From: Desulfofundulus salinus
Lineage (GTDB): Bacteria; Bacillota; Desulfotomaculia; Desulfotomaculales; Desulfovirgulaceae
Reading direction: 5' to 3'
Assembly (NCBI RefSeq): GCF_003627965.1
Contig: NZ_RBWE01000001.1
Span: forward strand, 789,314-853,313
Length of the DNA stretch: 64,000 nucleotides
Shown: in pieces, positions 45,170 to 53,100 of the stretch
Layout: every line of letters begins with the position of its first letter
Numbering within the stretch: the first letter of the stretch is position 1
Notes under the pieces: generated by a model
What the model was told of the DNA's origin: nothing
The model's database searches: none
Seen by the model: the letters and a program-made list of their open reading frames with translations, nothing else
Translations under genes and position numbers: made by a program

Positions 45170-46342
45170 TCACTTCTCCGGTGCCGGGCGGCTTTTGGAG
45201 ATGGAAACTGCTTCCCCGGCTTCGGCCGCTTCTACCCGGGGCCGGAAAAAGGCCTGGGCGATAATGGTGGGAATTACCCCGCTGGCTATCACCACCGTGA
45301 CCAGGACGGTATATTGTTGCTGGTTGATGAAATTATGGCTCAACCCGAAAAGTGCCGAGATGGTGCCAAAGGTCAGGCCGGTGGACATGAGCAATGTGGT
45401 GTACATGCCCTCACGGGGTTTATACCTGAACAGCCAGGTTAAAGGCCATACCCCGGCAAACTTGGTGGCCATTTTCACCACCAGCAGGATCAGGATCAGC
45501 CCAAGGGAACCGGCGACGGCGGGCAGGGAAACATACAGACCTGCTTTCAGGAAGTAGAATGGGGTGAGGAAGGCAAAGGCGGCGGCCCGGATGCGCTGCA
45601 AAAGTTCTTTTTCACTTTGAAAGAAACCCGCCAGGGCCAGGCCCAGCAGGTAGGCCGGCAAAACCGCTTCGCTGTTGGCCTTGTTGGCCAGCCCGCCCAG
45701 CAACAGCAGGGCAAAAAGCACGTATTTTACTTCAATCTGGCTTACCTGGCGGCCGAACCTTTCCTGAAAGGCGGGTGTGATTTTGGGCATTAATAACAGG
45801 ACAACCGCGGTGGCCGCAATAAAGATGAGCATCCAGTAGTCATAGTTGGCAAAAAGTATACCCAGGGCCAGCACCGTACCCAGGTCGGTAATAAAACATG
45901 CGGCCAGGATGACTTGCCCCAGTTCTGTTTCATTCAGGCGCGTTTCCACCATGACTGCGTAAACTATGGCCACGGAAGTGGTGGAAAGGGCGATGCCGGC
46001 AATCTGCGCAGCCTGCAGGTTCCACCCGGCCACATAGTAGGCATAGGCAAAAGCTCCCAGGAAAGGGAATAGAAAAGATACCAAACCCAAGGAAACACTT
46101 TCCTTGAATTTGCTTTTCAGCACCGCCGGATCAACCTCGGCCCCGGCCAGAAAGGTGAGGACAATGGCGCCCAATCCCGCCAGGAAGTTAACCCAGGTAT
46201 TTACTTCCAGTCCCAGGTAATTACCACCGATTACCCCCACCATGATCTCCACCATGGCCACCGATATACCGGTACGTACGGAAATCAACCCGGCGGCCAG
46301 GGCCAGCCCAATCCAGGTGGCCGCCACAAGCCACGTGTTCAA
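45170..46342 (-). CDS. CPA2-type cation/proton antiporter
   Basis: A 390-residue transporter with 11-13 spans of the Na+/H+ (or K+/H+) exchanger superfamily. The conserved GLGAIVLTFLAGAEVDP region and STTSVAIVYAVMVE, followed by AACFITDLGTVLALGI with the ion-binding aspartate, are typical. No C-terminal TrkA-N domain is present; the protein ends after the last span and a short tail. TTG 46342 is set by GGAGG 8 nt upstream. The gene sits directly behind a fluoride riboswitch, like the NhaA2-type antiporters of other fluoride regulons, so it likely helps ion or pH balance, or fluoride efflux itself, under fluoride stress. Confidence 0.9.
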   Translation of the reverse strand: MNTWLVAATWIGLALAAGLISVRTGISVAMVEIMVGVIGGNYLGLEVNTWVNFLAGLGAIVLTFLAGAEVDPAVLKSKFKESVSLGLVSFLFPFLGAFAYAYYVAGWNLQAAQIAGIALSTTSVAIVYAVMVETRLNETELGQVILAACFITDLGTVLALGILFANYDYWMLIFIAATAVVLLLMPKITPAFQERFGRQVSQIEVKYVLFALLLLGGLANKANSEAVLPAYLLGLALAGFFQSEKELLQRIRAAAFAFLTPFYFLKAGLYVSLPAVAGSLGLILILLVVKMATKFAGVWPLTWLFRYKPREGMYTTLLMSTGLTFGTISALFGLSHNFINQQQYTVLVTVVIASGVIPTIIAQAFFRPRVEAAEAGEAVSISKSRPAPEK

Positions 46343-46375
46343 AGAAAATACCTCCTTTTCTCGCTAAGTTGCATT

Positions 46376-46460
46376 AAAAAAGCTCCTACCGGAAATCCCG
46401 CAGGATTCTGGTAGGAGCTATTAGCCTGGGAAAGGCAATTTAAGGCGAGCTCCATCGCCT
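46376..46460 (-). promoter_or_regulatory. fluoride (crcB-type) riboswitch upstream of the antiporter gene
   Basis: On the minus strand GGCGATGGAGCTCGCC (46459-46444), P3 GCCT/AGGC and TAATAGCTCCTACC (ending 46410) form the fluoride aptamer. GCTCCTACC then pairs with GGTAGGAGC (46390-46382) through a long extended stem, followed by six T, as the terminator. The aptamer core is nearly identical to the copy at 44510-44590. Confidence 0.93.
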
Positions 46461-46483
46461 GGTTGGATATATCTGACGAAAGT

Positions 46484-46513
46484 ATATTAGCATGTTTAGC
46501 CAGAAGGTGTCAA
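46484..46513 (-). promoter_or_regulatory. sigma-A promoter of the fluoride-controlled operon
   Basis: On the minus strand TTGACA (46513-46508) and TAATAT (46489-46484) are 18 nt apart. Initiation near 46477 places the aptamer about 18 nt into the transcript. Confidence 0.7.
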
Positions 46514-46549
46514 TAAGAAACTACTTGATACGGACACAGGAACACTCTA

Positions 46550-47209
46550 CTATTTTACAGCCAGGAAAAACAAGTACAGGAGTAATAAAATCACCGGCTG
46601 GTGTACCAGGTAGATGGTCAGCGAATGCCGGCCCAGGAATTGTAAGGACCGGCCCAGCGGGTGGAAGGGCAGGGGAGAATGGGGAAAAAGGCTTCGTTTA
46701 GAGGGGTAAAACATTTGCCCCAGGACCATGCCCCACAGGAACACCCCAAACCAGGGGAGAAGGGGGTAATAGTCCACGGAAAAGAAGTCCTCCCTCACCA
46801 GGCCCAGCCAGGCCAGCCAGTTGTGGGGCCAGGTAAGGGTGCCGGTATAGTGTTCGGCCAGCAGGATAAGGGCGCCCAGGACCGTTAGAACCGGTGAAGG
46901 CAGTCCCATGAAAAGGGGGGCCAGGATCATGCTTGTCCCCAGGAATTGCAGGATGCCGAAGATGATGTTGCTCCCGGGGAGCGCCACCCCGGTAATGATA
47001 TAAATGATGAACCCCCACAGGAGGATTTTTATACCCCGCCGCAGGTTATTGGTGCTGAAGAAAGAGCTTATGCCCGCAATGAGGATGAAGAGAATGGCCG
47101 CTCCTTTTCCGGTATAGTAAATTAGCCCCTTCTGGTAATCCAGGGGAAGATGGTAAAACTCTGCCAGGTCGTAAAGTAAGTGAAAGGTCACCATCAACAG
47201 GAGGGCCAC
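46550..47209 (-). CDS. DUF1624 / heparan-alpha-glucosaminide N-acetyltransferase-like membrane protein
   Basis: The frame from GTG 47209 gives 219 residues with about seven spans and the family elements LLLMVTFHLLYDLAEF, WFGVFLWGMVLGQMF and LGRHSLTIYLVHQP, which resemble the catalytic end of DUF1624 acyltransferases. Homologues begin earlier, with an (R)xWEIDLFRGxA motif. That motif is encoded in frame just upstream of 47209, but no ATG, GTG or TTG precedes it before the stop near 47336. A strong GGAGGAAT lies 8 nt before an ATA codon at 47299, so the real start may be ATA or the sequence may hold an error. It is coupled to the small membrane gene upstream. Substrate unknown. Confidence 0.75.
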   Translation of the reverse strand: MALLLMVTFHLLYDLAEFYHLPLDYQKGLIYYTGKGAAILFILIAGISSFFSTNNLRRGIKILLWGFIIYIITGVALPGSNIIFGILQFLGTSMILAPLFMGLPSPVLTVLGALILLAEHYTGTLTWPHNWLAWLGLVREDFFSVDYYPLLPWFGVFLWGMVLGQMFYPSKRSLFPHSPLPFHPLGRSLQFLGRHSLTIYLVHQPVILLLLYLFFLAVK

Positions 47210-47315
47210 TCCCCGGAACAGGTCAATTTCCCATACGCGGTTGATCGATGCGGCTTTTATGTGCTTTTTTACTGTGCTCGCGCTGACGGTCGGCTTTATG
47301 GCCGGATTCCTCCGT

Positions 47316-47519
47316 TCAAATGTGCCTTTTGTTCATGTGCGAAATGACAATGGGCATGGTGATGATCATGCTCAAGATAAAGACCCACACGGCGCCTCCG
47401 ATGCGGGCCACGGGCGGATAGGAAATCCCCGTGGCATATGTGGCCAGAAGAAAGAGAAGGGCGGCGGTCAGGGAGATGCCCGTGTAGATCAAGAGGCTCT
47501 TGCGGGCTGGGTCACTCAT
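47316..47519 (-). CDS. small two-span membrane protein
   Basis: A 67-residue protein, MSDPARKSLLIYTGISLTAA and onward, with spans at about residues 9-29 and 40-60 and a short basic C-terminus (HMNKRHI). ATG 47519 has AAGGAGTGGAAG upstream. It lies between copA and the DUF1624-like gene on the same strand. No family is recognised. The ribosome site, hydrophobicity pattern and tight linkage downstream support a real gene. Confidence 0.65.
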   Translation of the reverse strand: MSDPARKSLLIYTGISLTAALLFLLATYATGISYPPVARIGGAVWVFILSMIITMPIVISHMNKRHI

Positions 47520-47671
47520 CTAACTTCCACTCCTTTCCGGTTCCTGAGGTTCGTAAATGTCCAGTTAAACCACTCTGTTAATTCCGAAGGCAATCGTTGT
47601 CCAGGGCGAACGATTTTGCAGAGTGCCGGTAACAGCACCCGGGGTTTTGCGACGGTATCGACAAGGATGCG

Positions 47672-50176
47672 TTATCCCCTCTTCATGGAGGGGACAAAAC
47701 GTTTTAAGAGCAGGGTGTTCAGGGTTACCGATACCGAGCTCATAGCCATAAAGAAGGCGGCCAGCTCCGGGCTTACAATCAGGCCAGTAAAGGGGTAGAG
47801 CACGCCGGCGGCAATGGGAATGCCCAGGCTGTTGTAAATAAAGGCCCAGACCAGGTTTTGGCGCACTTTGCGCATCGTCGCCCGGGCTATTTCTATGGCC
47901 GAAACCACGTCCCGCAGGTCGGCCTTGATCAGGATTACCTCGCCCGTTTCCTTGGCGATGTCTGTGCCCGTGCCAATGGCCATGCCCACGTCGGCGGCCG
48001 CCAGGGCCGGGGCGTCGTTGATACCGTCTCCCACCATGGCTACCCGCAGGCCGCGGGCCTGCAGCTTGCGCACCTCTTCGGCCTTGTCCTGGGGCAGCAC
48101 TTCCGCCAGTACTTTTTCAATACCCGCCTGGCGAGCGATGGCTTCGGCGGTGCGGCGGTTGTCGCCGGTGATCATGATGACCTGTATACCCATTTTTTTC
48201 AGCCTGGCGATGGCCTGGGGAACGTTTTCCTTTATCGTATCGGCCACCGCAATTACCCCGGCCGCCTGCCCGTCCACCGCCAGGAGCATGGCGGTTTTTC
48301 CATCCTGCTCCAGGGATTCTACATAGGGCAGCAGGGTTTCAAAAGGCACGCCTTCCCTTTCCATTAACCGGCGGTTGCCCAGCAATATGGAGCGGCCCCG
48401 GTAGCGGGCTTTGATGCCGTGGCCGGGGATGGCCTCGAAATTCTCGGCATCTTCCACGTTCAGCCCGTCCTTTTCGGCTCCGCGGACAATTGCTTCACCC
48501 AGGGGGTGTTCGGAGTTCTTCTCCGCCGCGGCGGCCAGGCTGAGCACTTCCTCCCGCGTGAAGCCGGGGGCGGGGATGACGTCGGTGAGGGAAGGTTCAC
48601 CCCGGGTGATGGTGCCCGTTTTGTCGAACAGTACCACCTGCAGTGCGGCGGTGGCCTCCACAGCATCGGCTCCTTTGAAGAGAATGCCGTTTTCAGCTCC
48701 CTTTCCCGTCCCGGCCATCATGGCGCTGGGAGTGGCCAGTCCCAGGGCGCAGGGGCAGGAAATGACCAGGGTGGTCACGCTTAAAAGCAGGGCGAAGCCA
48801 AAGACTCCCACCTGGGCCAGATTGTAAGGTGACAGGATAAAGTGACTGTCCGGCCGGAAAAAGGTGTGGTAACCGTAAAAAAACCAGAAGAGGAAAACGA
48901 CCAGCGCCAGTACATGGACTCCGGCAATGAAGTGTCCGGCCACCAGATCGGCCAGCCTTTGCACCGGTGCCTTGGTGGCCTGGGCGTCTTCCACCAGGCG
49001 GATGATCTGGGCCAGGGCCGTGTCCCGCCCCACCCTGGTGGCCTTAAATTTAAAGGTTCCGGTTTTGTTGATGGTGGCTCCAATTACTTCGTCACCCGGC
49101 TTTTTCTCCACCGGGATGCTTTCCCCGGTGATCATGGACTCGTCCACCGCCGAATGCCCTTCAATTACCCTTCCGTCCACCGGGATACTTTCCCCGGGAC
49201 GCACCACAACCACATCGCCGGGTACCACATCAAGGGCGGCAATTTCCATCTCCCGGCCTTCCCGGATCACCCGGGCGGTTTTGGGCTGCAGGTTCAGCAG
49301 CTTCCGAATGGCTTCGGAGACACGCCCCCGGGTGAGGGCTTCCAGGTAGCGGCCCAGGACGATAAAGGCGGTTAACAGGGCGGCCGATTCAAAAAAGGTG
49401 GCCCCTTTGCCCCCAAAGCCGGCCCCGGGCCAGAAAGTGTTAATGGTGGCGATGATATAAGCAGCTCCTATTCCCGTGGCATAGAGAAGGTTCATATCGG
49501 TGGCGCCCTTCTTTAGGCCGTTGAAGCTGTGCACGAAGAACTGCCAGCCGGCGATGAAGACCACCGGGGTGGTCAGCGCCCACAAAAAGAGGGTATTGCC
49601 CATAAACTCGGGAACAAAACGGGGGAGAATCCACACGTCCCGGAACATGCCCAGCATTACCAGGAGGGATAGGGGCCAGGCAATCCACATGTTCCGGGCT
49701 TGGCGGCGTATTTCCTGCCGGCGGGCCTGCCTCTCCAGGTCCAGGGCTTCCTGTCCCGTGGCCTTCTCGGCCACCTCGTAGCCCAGACCGGCGATTGCTT
49801 CTTTAATTTGGGTCGGTGTCACCGTACCCGGATAAAAGGTTGCCCGGGCGGATTCCGCGGGGAGGCTTACAGCTACCTTTAATACTCCGGGCAGTTCGGA
49901 AACTGCCCGTTCCACCCGGGCTACACAGGCCGCGCAGCTCATGCCCCTTACGGTCAGGTATATTTCCCCGGTGGGTACCTGGTAGCCCAGTTCCCGGATG
50001 GTATTGACCAGCTCTTCCAGGGATACCTTATCCGGATCATATTTCACGTTGGCCTTTCCGGTGACCAGGTTGACCACCGCCCCCGCTACCCCGGGGGTAT
50101 TTTTTAAGGCCCGCTCCACCCGGGCCACGCATGCCGCACAGGTCATACCTTCCACGGGAATGCTGATTTGTTTCAT
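47672..50176 (-). CDS. copA: copper-exporting P1B-type ATPase CopA
   Basis: An 834-residue Cu(I) exporter. Two N-terminal heavy-metal domains carry GMTCAACV (Cys13/Cys16) and GMSCAACV (Cys81/Cys84). The membrane metal site is [11 protein letters not shown], the phosphorylation site [11 protein letters not shown], an SEHPLGEAI motif holds the nucleotide-domain His-Pro, and the hinge is [18 protein letters not shown]. Together these define CopA rather than a zinc ATPase. ATG 50176 follows AAGGAGG. The promoter and a CsoR box lie upstream, and csoR is encoded just beyond. Confidence 0.97.
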   Translation of the reverse strand: MKQISIPVEGMTCAACVARVERALKNTPGVAGAVVNLVTGKANVKYDPDKVSLEELVNTIRELGYQVPTGEIYLTVRGMSCAACVARVERAVSELPGVLKVAVSLPAESARATFYPGTVTPTQIKEAIAGLGYEVAEKATGQEALDLERQARRQEIRRQARNMWIAWPLSLLVMLGMFRDVWILPRFVPEFMGNTLFLWALTTPVVFIAGWQFFVHSFNGLKKGATDMNLLYATGIGAAYIIATINTFWPGAGFGGKGATFFESAALLTAFIVLGRYLEALTRGRVSEAIRKLLNLQPKTARVIREGREMEIAALDVVPGDVVVVRPGESIPVDGRVIEGHSAVDESMITGESIPVEKKPGDEVIGATINKTGTFKFKATRVGRDTALAQIIRLVEDAQATKAPVQRLADLVAGHFIAGVHVLALVVFLFWFFYGYHTFFRPDSHFILSPYNLAQVGVFGFALLLSVTTLVISCPCALGLATPSAMMAGTGKGAENGILFKGADAVEATAALQVVLFDKTGTITRGEPSLTDVIPAPGFTREEVLSLAAAAEKNSEHPLGEAIVRGAEKDGLNVEDAENFEAIPGHGIKARYRGRSILLGNRRLMEREGVPFETLLPYVESLEQDGKTAMLLAVDGQAAGVIAVADTIKENVPQAIARLKKMGIQVIMITGDNRRTAEAIARQAGIEKVLAEVLPQDKAEEVRKLQARGLRVAMVGDGINDAPALAAADVGMAIGTGTDIAKETGEVILIKADLRDVVSAIEIARATMRKVRQNLVWAFIYNSLGIPIAAGVLYPFTGLIVSPELAAFFMAMSSVSVTLNTLLLKRFVPSMKRG

Positions 50177-50226
50177 TTGATTGCCTCCTTATACCGGGAC
50201 CGGTAGCCCTTATGTTTTGTCTACGG

Positions 50227-50241
50227 TACCCCTGTAGGGTA
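50227..50241 (-). promoter_or_regulatory. CsoR operator of copA
   Basis: TACCCCTGTAGGGTA is a CsoR-type pseudopalindrome, identical (inverted) to the box at 50793-50807. It covers about +8 to +22 of the copA transcript, where a bound repressor blocks elongation or initiation. Cu(I) binding to CsoR would release it. Confidence 0.85.
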
Positions 50242-50254
50242 TTTATCTTCTTTC

Positions 50255-50284
50255 ATCATAACCATGTCCGGTTGGAAAAGTCAA
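50255..50284 (-). promoter_or_regulatory. sigma-A promoter of copA
   Basis: On the minus strand TTGACT (50284-50279) and TATGAT (50260-50255) are 18 nt apart. Initiation near 50248 precedes the CsoR box. Confidence 0.7.
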
Positions 50285-50330
50285 TAACATTGATTTTAGA
50301 ATTTCCCACTGTCAGGGTAAATACCAAATG

Positions 50331-50364
50331 AAAAACCCGCAGGCAGTATAGCCGGCGGGTTTTT
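50331..50364. terminator. terminator between the csoR unit and copA
   Basis: AAAAACCCGC (50331-50340) pairs with GCGGGTTTTT (50355-50364), giving a T-run in both directions. It ends the csoR/small-peptide transcript 37 nt after the peptide stop. Confidence 0.85.
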
Positions 50365-50400
50365 ACCGCGGGCAGTTTACCGTCTTGCCCAGGACTGTAT

Positions 50401-50457
50401 TCAGCAGCCTTCTTTGCAGTGGGCCACGGGGCGAAGCATGTAGTGTTTTCTGAGCAC
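50401..50457 (-). CDS. 18-residue peptide with His-Cys-x3-Cys end, in the copper locus
   Basis: Minus-strand GTG 50457 opens VLRKHYMLRPVAHCKEGC (18 residues), ending in a possible metal-binding HCxxxC. An excellent ribosome site, AAGGAGGGTGAT, lies just upstream (about 50463-50474), and a terminator follows the stop. It sits 39 nt downstream of csoR, in the same CsoR-controlled transcript. Function unknown; a Cu(I)-binding peptide or a regulatory microprotein are both possible. The evidence is the ribosome site, position and composition only. Confidence 0.55.
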   Translation of the reverse strand: MLRKHYMLRPVAHCKEGC

Positions 50458-50496
50458 GAGAATCACCCTCCTTTCCTGCCCGGCGCTGGACGCCGG

Positions 50497-50793
50497 TTAT
50501 TTGGTAAATTGATCCAATACCTGCATCAGCTCATCGATGGCCTCGTCACCCCGGTTCTGGCGGATGGCCTGGGCCACGCATCCCCGTGTATGGCTGCGCA
50601 AAAGGGATAGGGCTACTTTTTGCAGTGCCGCCCGGGTGGCACTGATCTGCAGGAGGATATCCACGCAGTAGCGGTCTTCCTCAATCATCTTTTGAATACC
50701 GCGGATCTGTCCTTCAATTTTTTTTAAGCGGCTCAAGAGGTCTTCCTTGTTTCTTTCTACATAGGCCAAATCTTGATCACTCACTTCTCTCAT
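50497..50793 (-). CDS. csoR: copper-sensing repressor CsoR
   Basis: A 98-residue all-helical repressor of the DUF156 family. RLKKIEGQIRGIQKMIEEDRYC opens the DNA-binding helices. The Cu(I) ligands are Cys43 (RYCVDIL), His68 and Cys72 (RSHTRGC), the C-H-C set of true CsoR rather than the nickel sensor RcnR. It represses its own promoter and copA through identical boxes. ATG 50793 touches the operator; GTG 50784 (MSDQDLAY) is an alternative start. Confidence 0.95.
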   Translation of the reverse strand: MREVSDQDLAYVERNKEDLLSRLKKIEGQIRGIQKMIEEDRYCVDILLQISATRAALQKVALSLLRSHTRGCVAQAIRQNRGDEAIDELMQVLDQFTK

Positions 50794-50807
50794 ACCCTAC
50801 AGGGGTA
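50793..50807 (-). promoter_or_regulatory. CsoR operator of csoR
   Basis: TACCCTACAGGGGTA on the plus strand is the exact reverse complement of the copA box. It overlaps the first base of the csoR start codon and lies about 4-18 nt after the predicted transcription start, giving autorepression. Confidence 0.85.
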
Positions 50808-50817
50808 CCCGATGAGA

Positions 50818-50847
50818 AGTATATCAGGTGGACGAGTGTATTGTCAA
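50818..50847 (-). promoter_or_regulatory. sigma-A promoter of csoR
   Basis: On the minus strand TTGACA (50847-50842) and TATACT (50823-50818) are 18 nt apart, giving a start near 50811 and a leader of under 30 nt. Confidence 0.75.
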
Positions 50848-50858
50848 GGAACGCAGGC

Positions 50859-51476
50859 CTACGGTACGTTGATCACCTTTCCAGGACCCGATAAGGCTTC
50901 GTTAATTTCATACATGTTGCTTACCCGGCCCACCTGGAGCTTGTCCTTTAGCTTGTAGTAGTCCAGACAGGTGCCGCAGGAGAGGATGTCCGTGCCCTTT
51001 TCGGCCATCTTTTTTAAATGTTGCAGGACCGGGGAGTTGGTGCAGGTCAGGAATACCCCCGTATTTAAAAAGATGAGCTTATCAGGGGGTGGGTCGGTTT
51101 CGGCCAGGGTGGCGCATAAACTTTTCAACAGTGTCATCCCCAGTTCGGGAGCACCCTGCCCCAGCAGGTTGGAAGTGAAGAAATAGATCAGGGGGCGGGC
51201 TTCCCCGGTACTTTGTGCTACGGGTTTCATGGGGTTGTCCGGGGCTTTTTCCGGCGATTCCCCTTTGGTTATGGTGATTACAAAGTTGCCTTCCTTTTCT
51301 GCAACCTGTACGGGATAGCCGGCGCTGGTGGCAAACATGGTTACGTTTTCCCGGGCTACCGGGTTGTCTACGGTGACGATTATTTCACCGGCAGGGATTT
51401 CTTCCAGCGCTTTCTTGGTGTTGATCACCGGCTGGGGGCAGGCCAGCCCCCGGCAGTCCACTTCTTTTTTCAACAT
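50859..51476 (-). CDS. yedF: YedF-family sulfurtransferase-like selenium metabolism protein
   Basis: A 205-residue protein with an N-terminal TusA-like domain (EVDCRGLACPQPVINTKKAL; the CPxP cysteine is conserved) and a C-terminal DsrE/DsrF-like domain (LIYFFTSNLLGQG, LIFLNTGVFLTC, SCGTCLDYY). This two-domain form is found beside selD in selenium-using bacteria and may deliver reduced selenium to SelD. ATG 51476 follows GAGGTGA; TTG 51482 is less likely. The selD gene lies 18 nt upstream on the same strand. Confidence 0.93.
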   Translation of the reverse strand: MLKKEVDCRGLACPQPVINTKKALEEIPAGEIIVTVDNPVARENVTMFATSAGYPVQVAEKEGNFVITITKGESPEKAPDNPMKPVAQSTGEARPLIYFFTSNLLGQGAPELGMTLLKSLCATLAETDPPPDKLIFLNTGVFLTCTNSPVLQHLKKMAEKGTDILSCGTCLDYYKLKDKLQVGRVSNMYEINEALSGPGKVINVP

Positions 51477-51494
51477 GAACAATTCACCTCTTCT

Positions 51495-52535
51495 TTACTC
51501 CACCCTGATTAACCAGTTCTGCCTTTCCACCACCCGTCCGATTACCCGGGCCGCCGTTACTCCGTTTGCATGAAGCTCATGCAGGAGGCGGTCCGCCCGC
51601 TCCGGTGGGGTGGCAATGAGCAACCCCCCGGAAGTTTGGGGATCAAACAGGATTGCCTGCTGGGCAGGGGAGAGGTTAGAGGCAAAAGAAACCGCTTCCC
51701 CCAGGTGATCCCGGTTATGATAGGCCCCGCCGGGAATCAGGCCCATGGCGGCCAGTTCGACCGTTTTGGGCAAAAGGGGTACCCGGTCATAATGAAAAAT
51801 CATGCTTACCCCGCTAGCCCGGGCCATTTCTGCAGCATGCCCCAGTAAACCGAAGCCCGTGATATCGGTACAGGCATGGGCTCCTACGGAAAGCATGGCA
51901 GAAGCAGCCTCTTTGTTTAAGGCAATCATACTGGCCAGGGCGGCTTCTTGAGATTGGGCCGGGGCCAGCTCTGCTTTGATAGCTGTGGCGATGATGCCTG
52001 TACCCAGGGGTTTGGTCAGGATCAGCACATCCTGGGGCATCGCACCGGCATTGGTGAATACCCTTTGCGGATGTACCAGACCGGTGACGGCCAGGCCGTA
52101 TTTAGGTTCATCATCCTGGACCGTGTGTCCTCCTGCAATGATTGCCCCGGCCTCCTTTACTTTGTCTGCCCCTCCTTTGAGGATCTCGGTTAGAATTTCC
52201 GGCGGTAAACAGGTAGGGAAACAGGCTATATTCAAGGCGAGAAGGGGCCGCCCGCCCATGGCATAAATGTCGCTCAAGGCGTTGGCTGCGGCCACCTGGC
52301 CAAAAAGGTAGGGATCATCCACCACCGGGGTAAAAAAATCCACCGTTTCAATGATGGCCATATCGTCCGTGAGCTGGTATACCGCCGCATCGTCGGCTGT
52401 TTCCAGTCCAACCAGCAAATGAGGGTCGTTAAGGCGTGGCAACTGCCGCAGTACCTGCGACAGGGTGGCCGGTCCCACCTTTGCCGCTCACCCGGCAGTT
52501 TTGGCCAGGGTGGTCAATCGAATTTTTTCTGCCAT
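51495..52535 (-). CDS. selD: selenide, water dikinase SelD (selenocysteine-containing)
   Basis: SelD makes selenophosphate from selenide and ATP for selenocysteine and selenouridine. The normal N-terminus is visible only if the in-frame TGA at 52490-52488 is read as selenocysteine: MAEKIRLTTLAKTAG-U-AAKVGPATLSQVL, with Sec at residue 16, the catalytic position that is Cys or Sec in all SelD. The rest is standard (ETVDFFTPVVDDPYLFGQVAAANALSDIYAMGG, GGHTVQDDEPKYGLAV). Total 346 residues. A stem-loop after the TGA (52487-52457; GCG/CGC, GGTGG/CCACC, loop GACCGG) fits a bacterial SECIS. ATG 52535 follows GGGGTGAG. It heads an operon with yedF. Confidence 0.93.
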
Positions 52536-52724
52536 ATTTACTCACCCCTAACTTTTGCAGTCTTTTTATCTCCGGTCTTTCTTACAAGATAGCATATCAT
52601 TTTTTCGTTCTTTAATAGATGAGTTCCTTTATTTGCCCTATAAGAAGATTTTATGGGCAGGTTGCAGTACAGAGAAGATCTTTATGACCTGTTGGCCGTC
52701 ACCCACGGCTTTTGTGCCCTTAAG

Positions 52725-52753
52725 TAATCTTGTCCGTGGCGGGCGCATATATT
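52725..52753 (+). promoter_or_regulatory. sigma-E-like promoter of yqfC-yqfD
   Basis: TAATCTT (52725-52731), 14 nt, then CATATATT (52746-52753) resembles the sporulation sigma-E consensus (6 of 7 and 6 of 8), the regulator expected for these mother-cell genes. Confidence 0.4.
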
Positions 52754-52774
52754 GTGGCAGGGAGGGATTGGAAG

Positions 52775-53044
52775 ATGGCCTGGCGGGAATGGAAAAAGCG
52801 GTTATCGGAGTTTCTGGAGATCCCCAACGATGTAATGCTGAACCTTCCCCGCGTTGTGCTTATGGGAAATCTGCAGGCCTTCATCGAGAACCACCGCGGC
52901 GTTTTAGAATATACCCCCCAAATTGTGCGTGTTGGCATTGAGGAAGGGGAGCTGGAAATTACCGGAGAGAAATTGATCCTGCGCAACATTCTCCCCGATG
53001 AGATTTGCGTGGAAGGAATGATTAAGACCATTACGTTTAAATAG
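52775..53044 (+). CDS. yqfC: sporulation protein YqfC
   Basis: An 89-residue protein matching YqfC: WKKRLSEFLEIPNDVMLNLPRV at the N-terminus and the closing LILRNILPDEICVEGMIKTI. It is related to the spore coat/assembly YabP family and made in the mother cell. Start ATG 52775 follows GGAGGGATTGG; the frame upstream is not family-like. yqfD lies 56 nt downstream. Confidence 0.9.
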   Translation: MAWREWKKRLSEFLEIPNDVMLNLPRVVLMGNLQAFIENHRGVLEYTPQIVRVGIEEGELEITGEKLILRNILPDEICVEGMIKTITFK

Positions 53045-53100
53045 GAACAGGCCAGTGTAAAAATCGTGCCCATGGCCCAGGAAAATAAGGAGGCCAAGCC

